7,879 bases of DNA from an uncultured Synechococcus sp. (GTDB lineage: Bacteria > Cyanobacteriota > Cyanobacteriia > PCC-6307 > Cyanobiaceae): assembly GCA_913020095.1 (NCBI GenBank), contig CAJWAH010000062.1:1-7879 (forward strand), given 5' to 3'. Below are positions 6,265 to 7,879 of this stretch, piece by piece; the stretch's first letter is position 1, and the number at the start of each line of letters is the position of its first letter. The notes beneath the pieces are model-generated. The model ran no database searches and was not told the DNA's origin. It was given only the letters and a program-made list of their open reading frames with translations. The position numbers were made by a program, and so were the translations under genes.

Positions 6265-6273
<9 letters not shown>
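6254..6273. terminator. Palindrome spanning the two convergent stop codons
   Basis: GCTGAGCTCAGC (6258-6269) is a perfect 12-bp palindrome containing the dps stop (TGA, 6260-6262) and the complement of the SDR stop (TCA, 6265-6267). After one G/G mismatch the symmetry continues with GAG (6254-6256) and CTC (6271-6273). On either strand this could fold into a GC-rich hairpin with a tiny loop and so help end both transcripts. There is no T-run on either side, so a standard intrinsic terminator is not supported. Confidence 0.35.

Positions 6274-7879
<1,606 letters not shown>

Overview
The window has two parts. From about position 671 to the end it is dense bacterial sequence, GC-rich by eye, reading as a picocyanobacterial (Synechococcus/Cyanobium-like) chromosome. 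The assignment rests on protein character: a cyanobacterial-style agmatinase, GcvT, a GAD-containing AspRS, an RpoD-like group 2 sigma factor and a DpsA-type ferritin. It also rests on gene order, since speB, gcvT, aspS and pyrG lie close together in marine and freshwater picocyanobacteria as I remember them. This part is ordinary housekeeping sequence apart from a few details listed under findings.

Positions 1 to about 670 do not fit. The first 400 or so bases carry a compound TG/AG microsatellite, diverged repeat units 70 bp apart, AT-richer sequence, a plant-like splice-acceptor string and no convincing gene. A short GC-rich stretch follows (about 475-669), with a good Shine-Dalgarno site and the first 60 or so codons of an unidentified small membrane protein. 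The cyanobacterial agmatinase begins abruptly at about 671, without its N-terminal part. The simplest reading is a chimeric contig end (eukaryote-like, then other bacterial, then cyanobacterial). A real rearrangement cannot be excluded from sequence alone.

Layout of the trusted part: speB (3' portion, +, ends 1282); a convergent small Cys-rich ORF (-, 1499-1263); a 112-bp divergent spacer with two dyads; gcvT (+, 1612-2691); aspS (+, 2738-4552); a group 2 sigma factor (+, 4613-5725); dps (+, 5777-6262); an SDR-family oxidoreductase (-, 6972-6265) whose stop codon lies 2 bp from that of dps inside a palindrome; and pyrG (+, from 7026, cut by the window end).

Functionally these are polyamine synthesis from arginine (SpeB), one-carbon/photorespiratory glycine cleavage (GcvT), aspartyl-tRNA charging (AspS), stress or nutrient-responsive transcription (sigma), iron storage and DNA/oxidative protection (Dps), an NAD(P)-dependent oxidoreductase of unknown substrate, and CTP synthesis (PyrG). 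The sigma-dps pair is a plausible stress module, but co-regulation is only inferred from adjacency. I see no tRNA, rRNA, CRISPR array, insertion sequence, phage module or convincing new defence or metabolic system.
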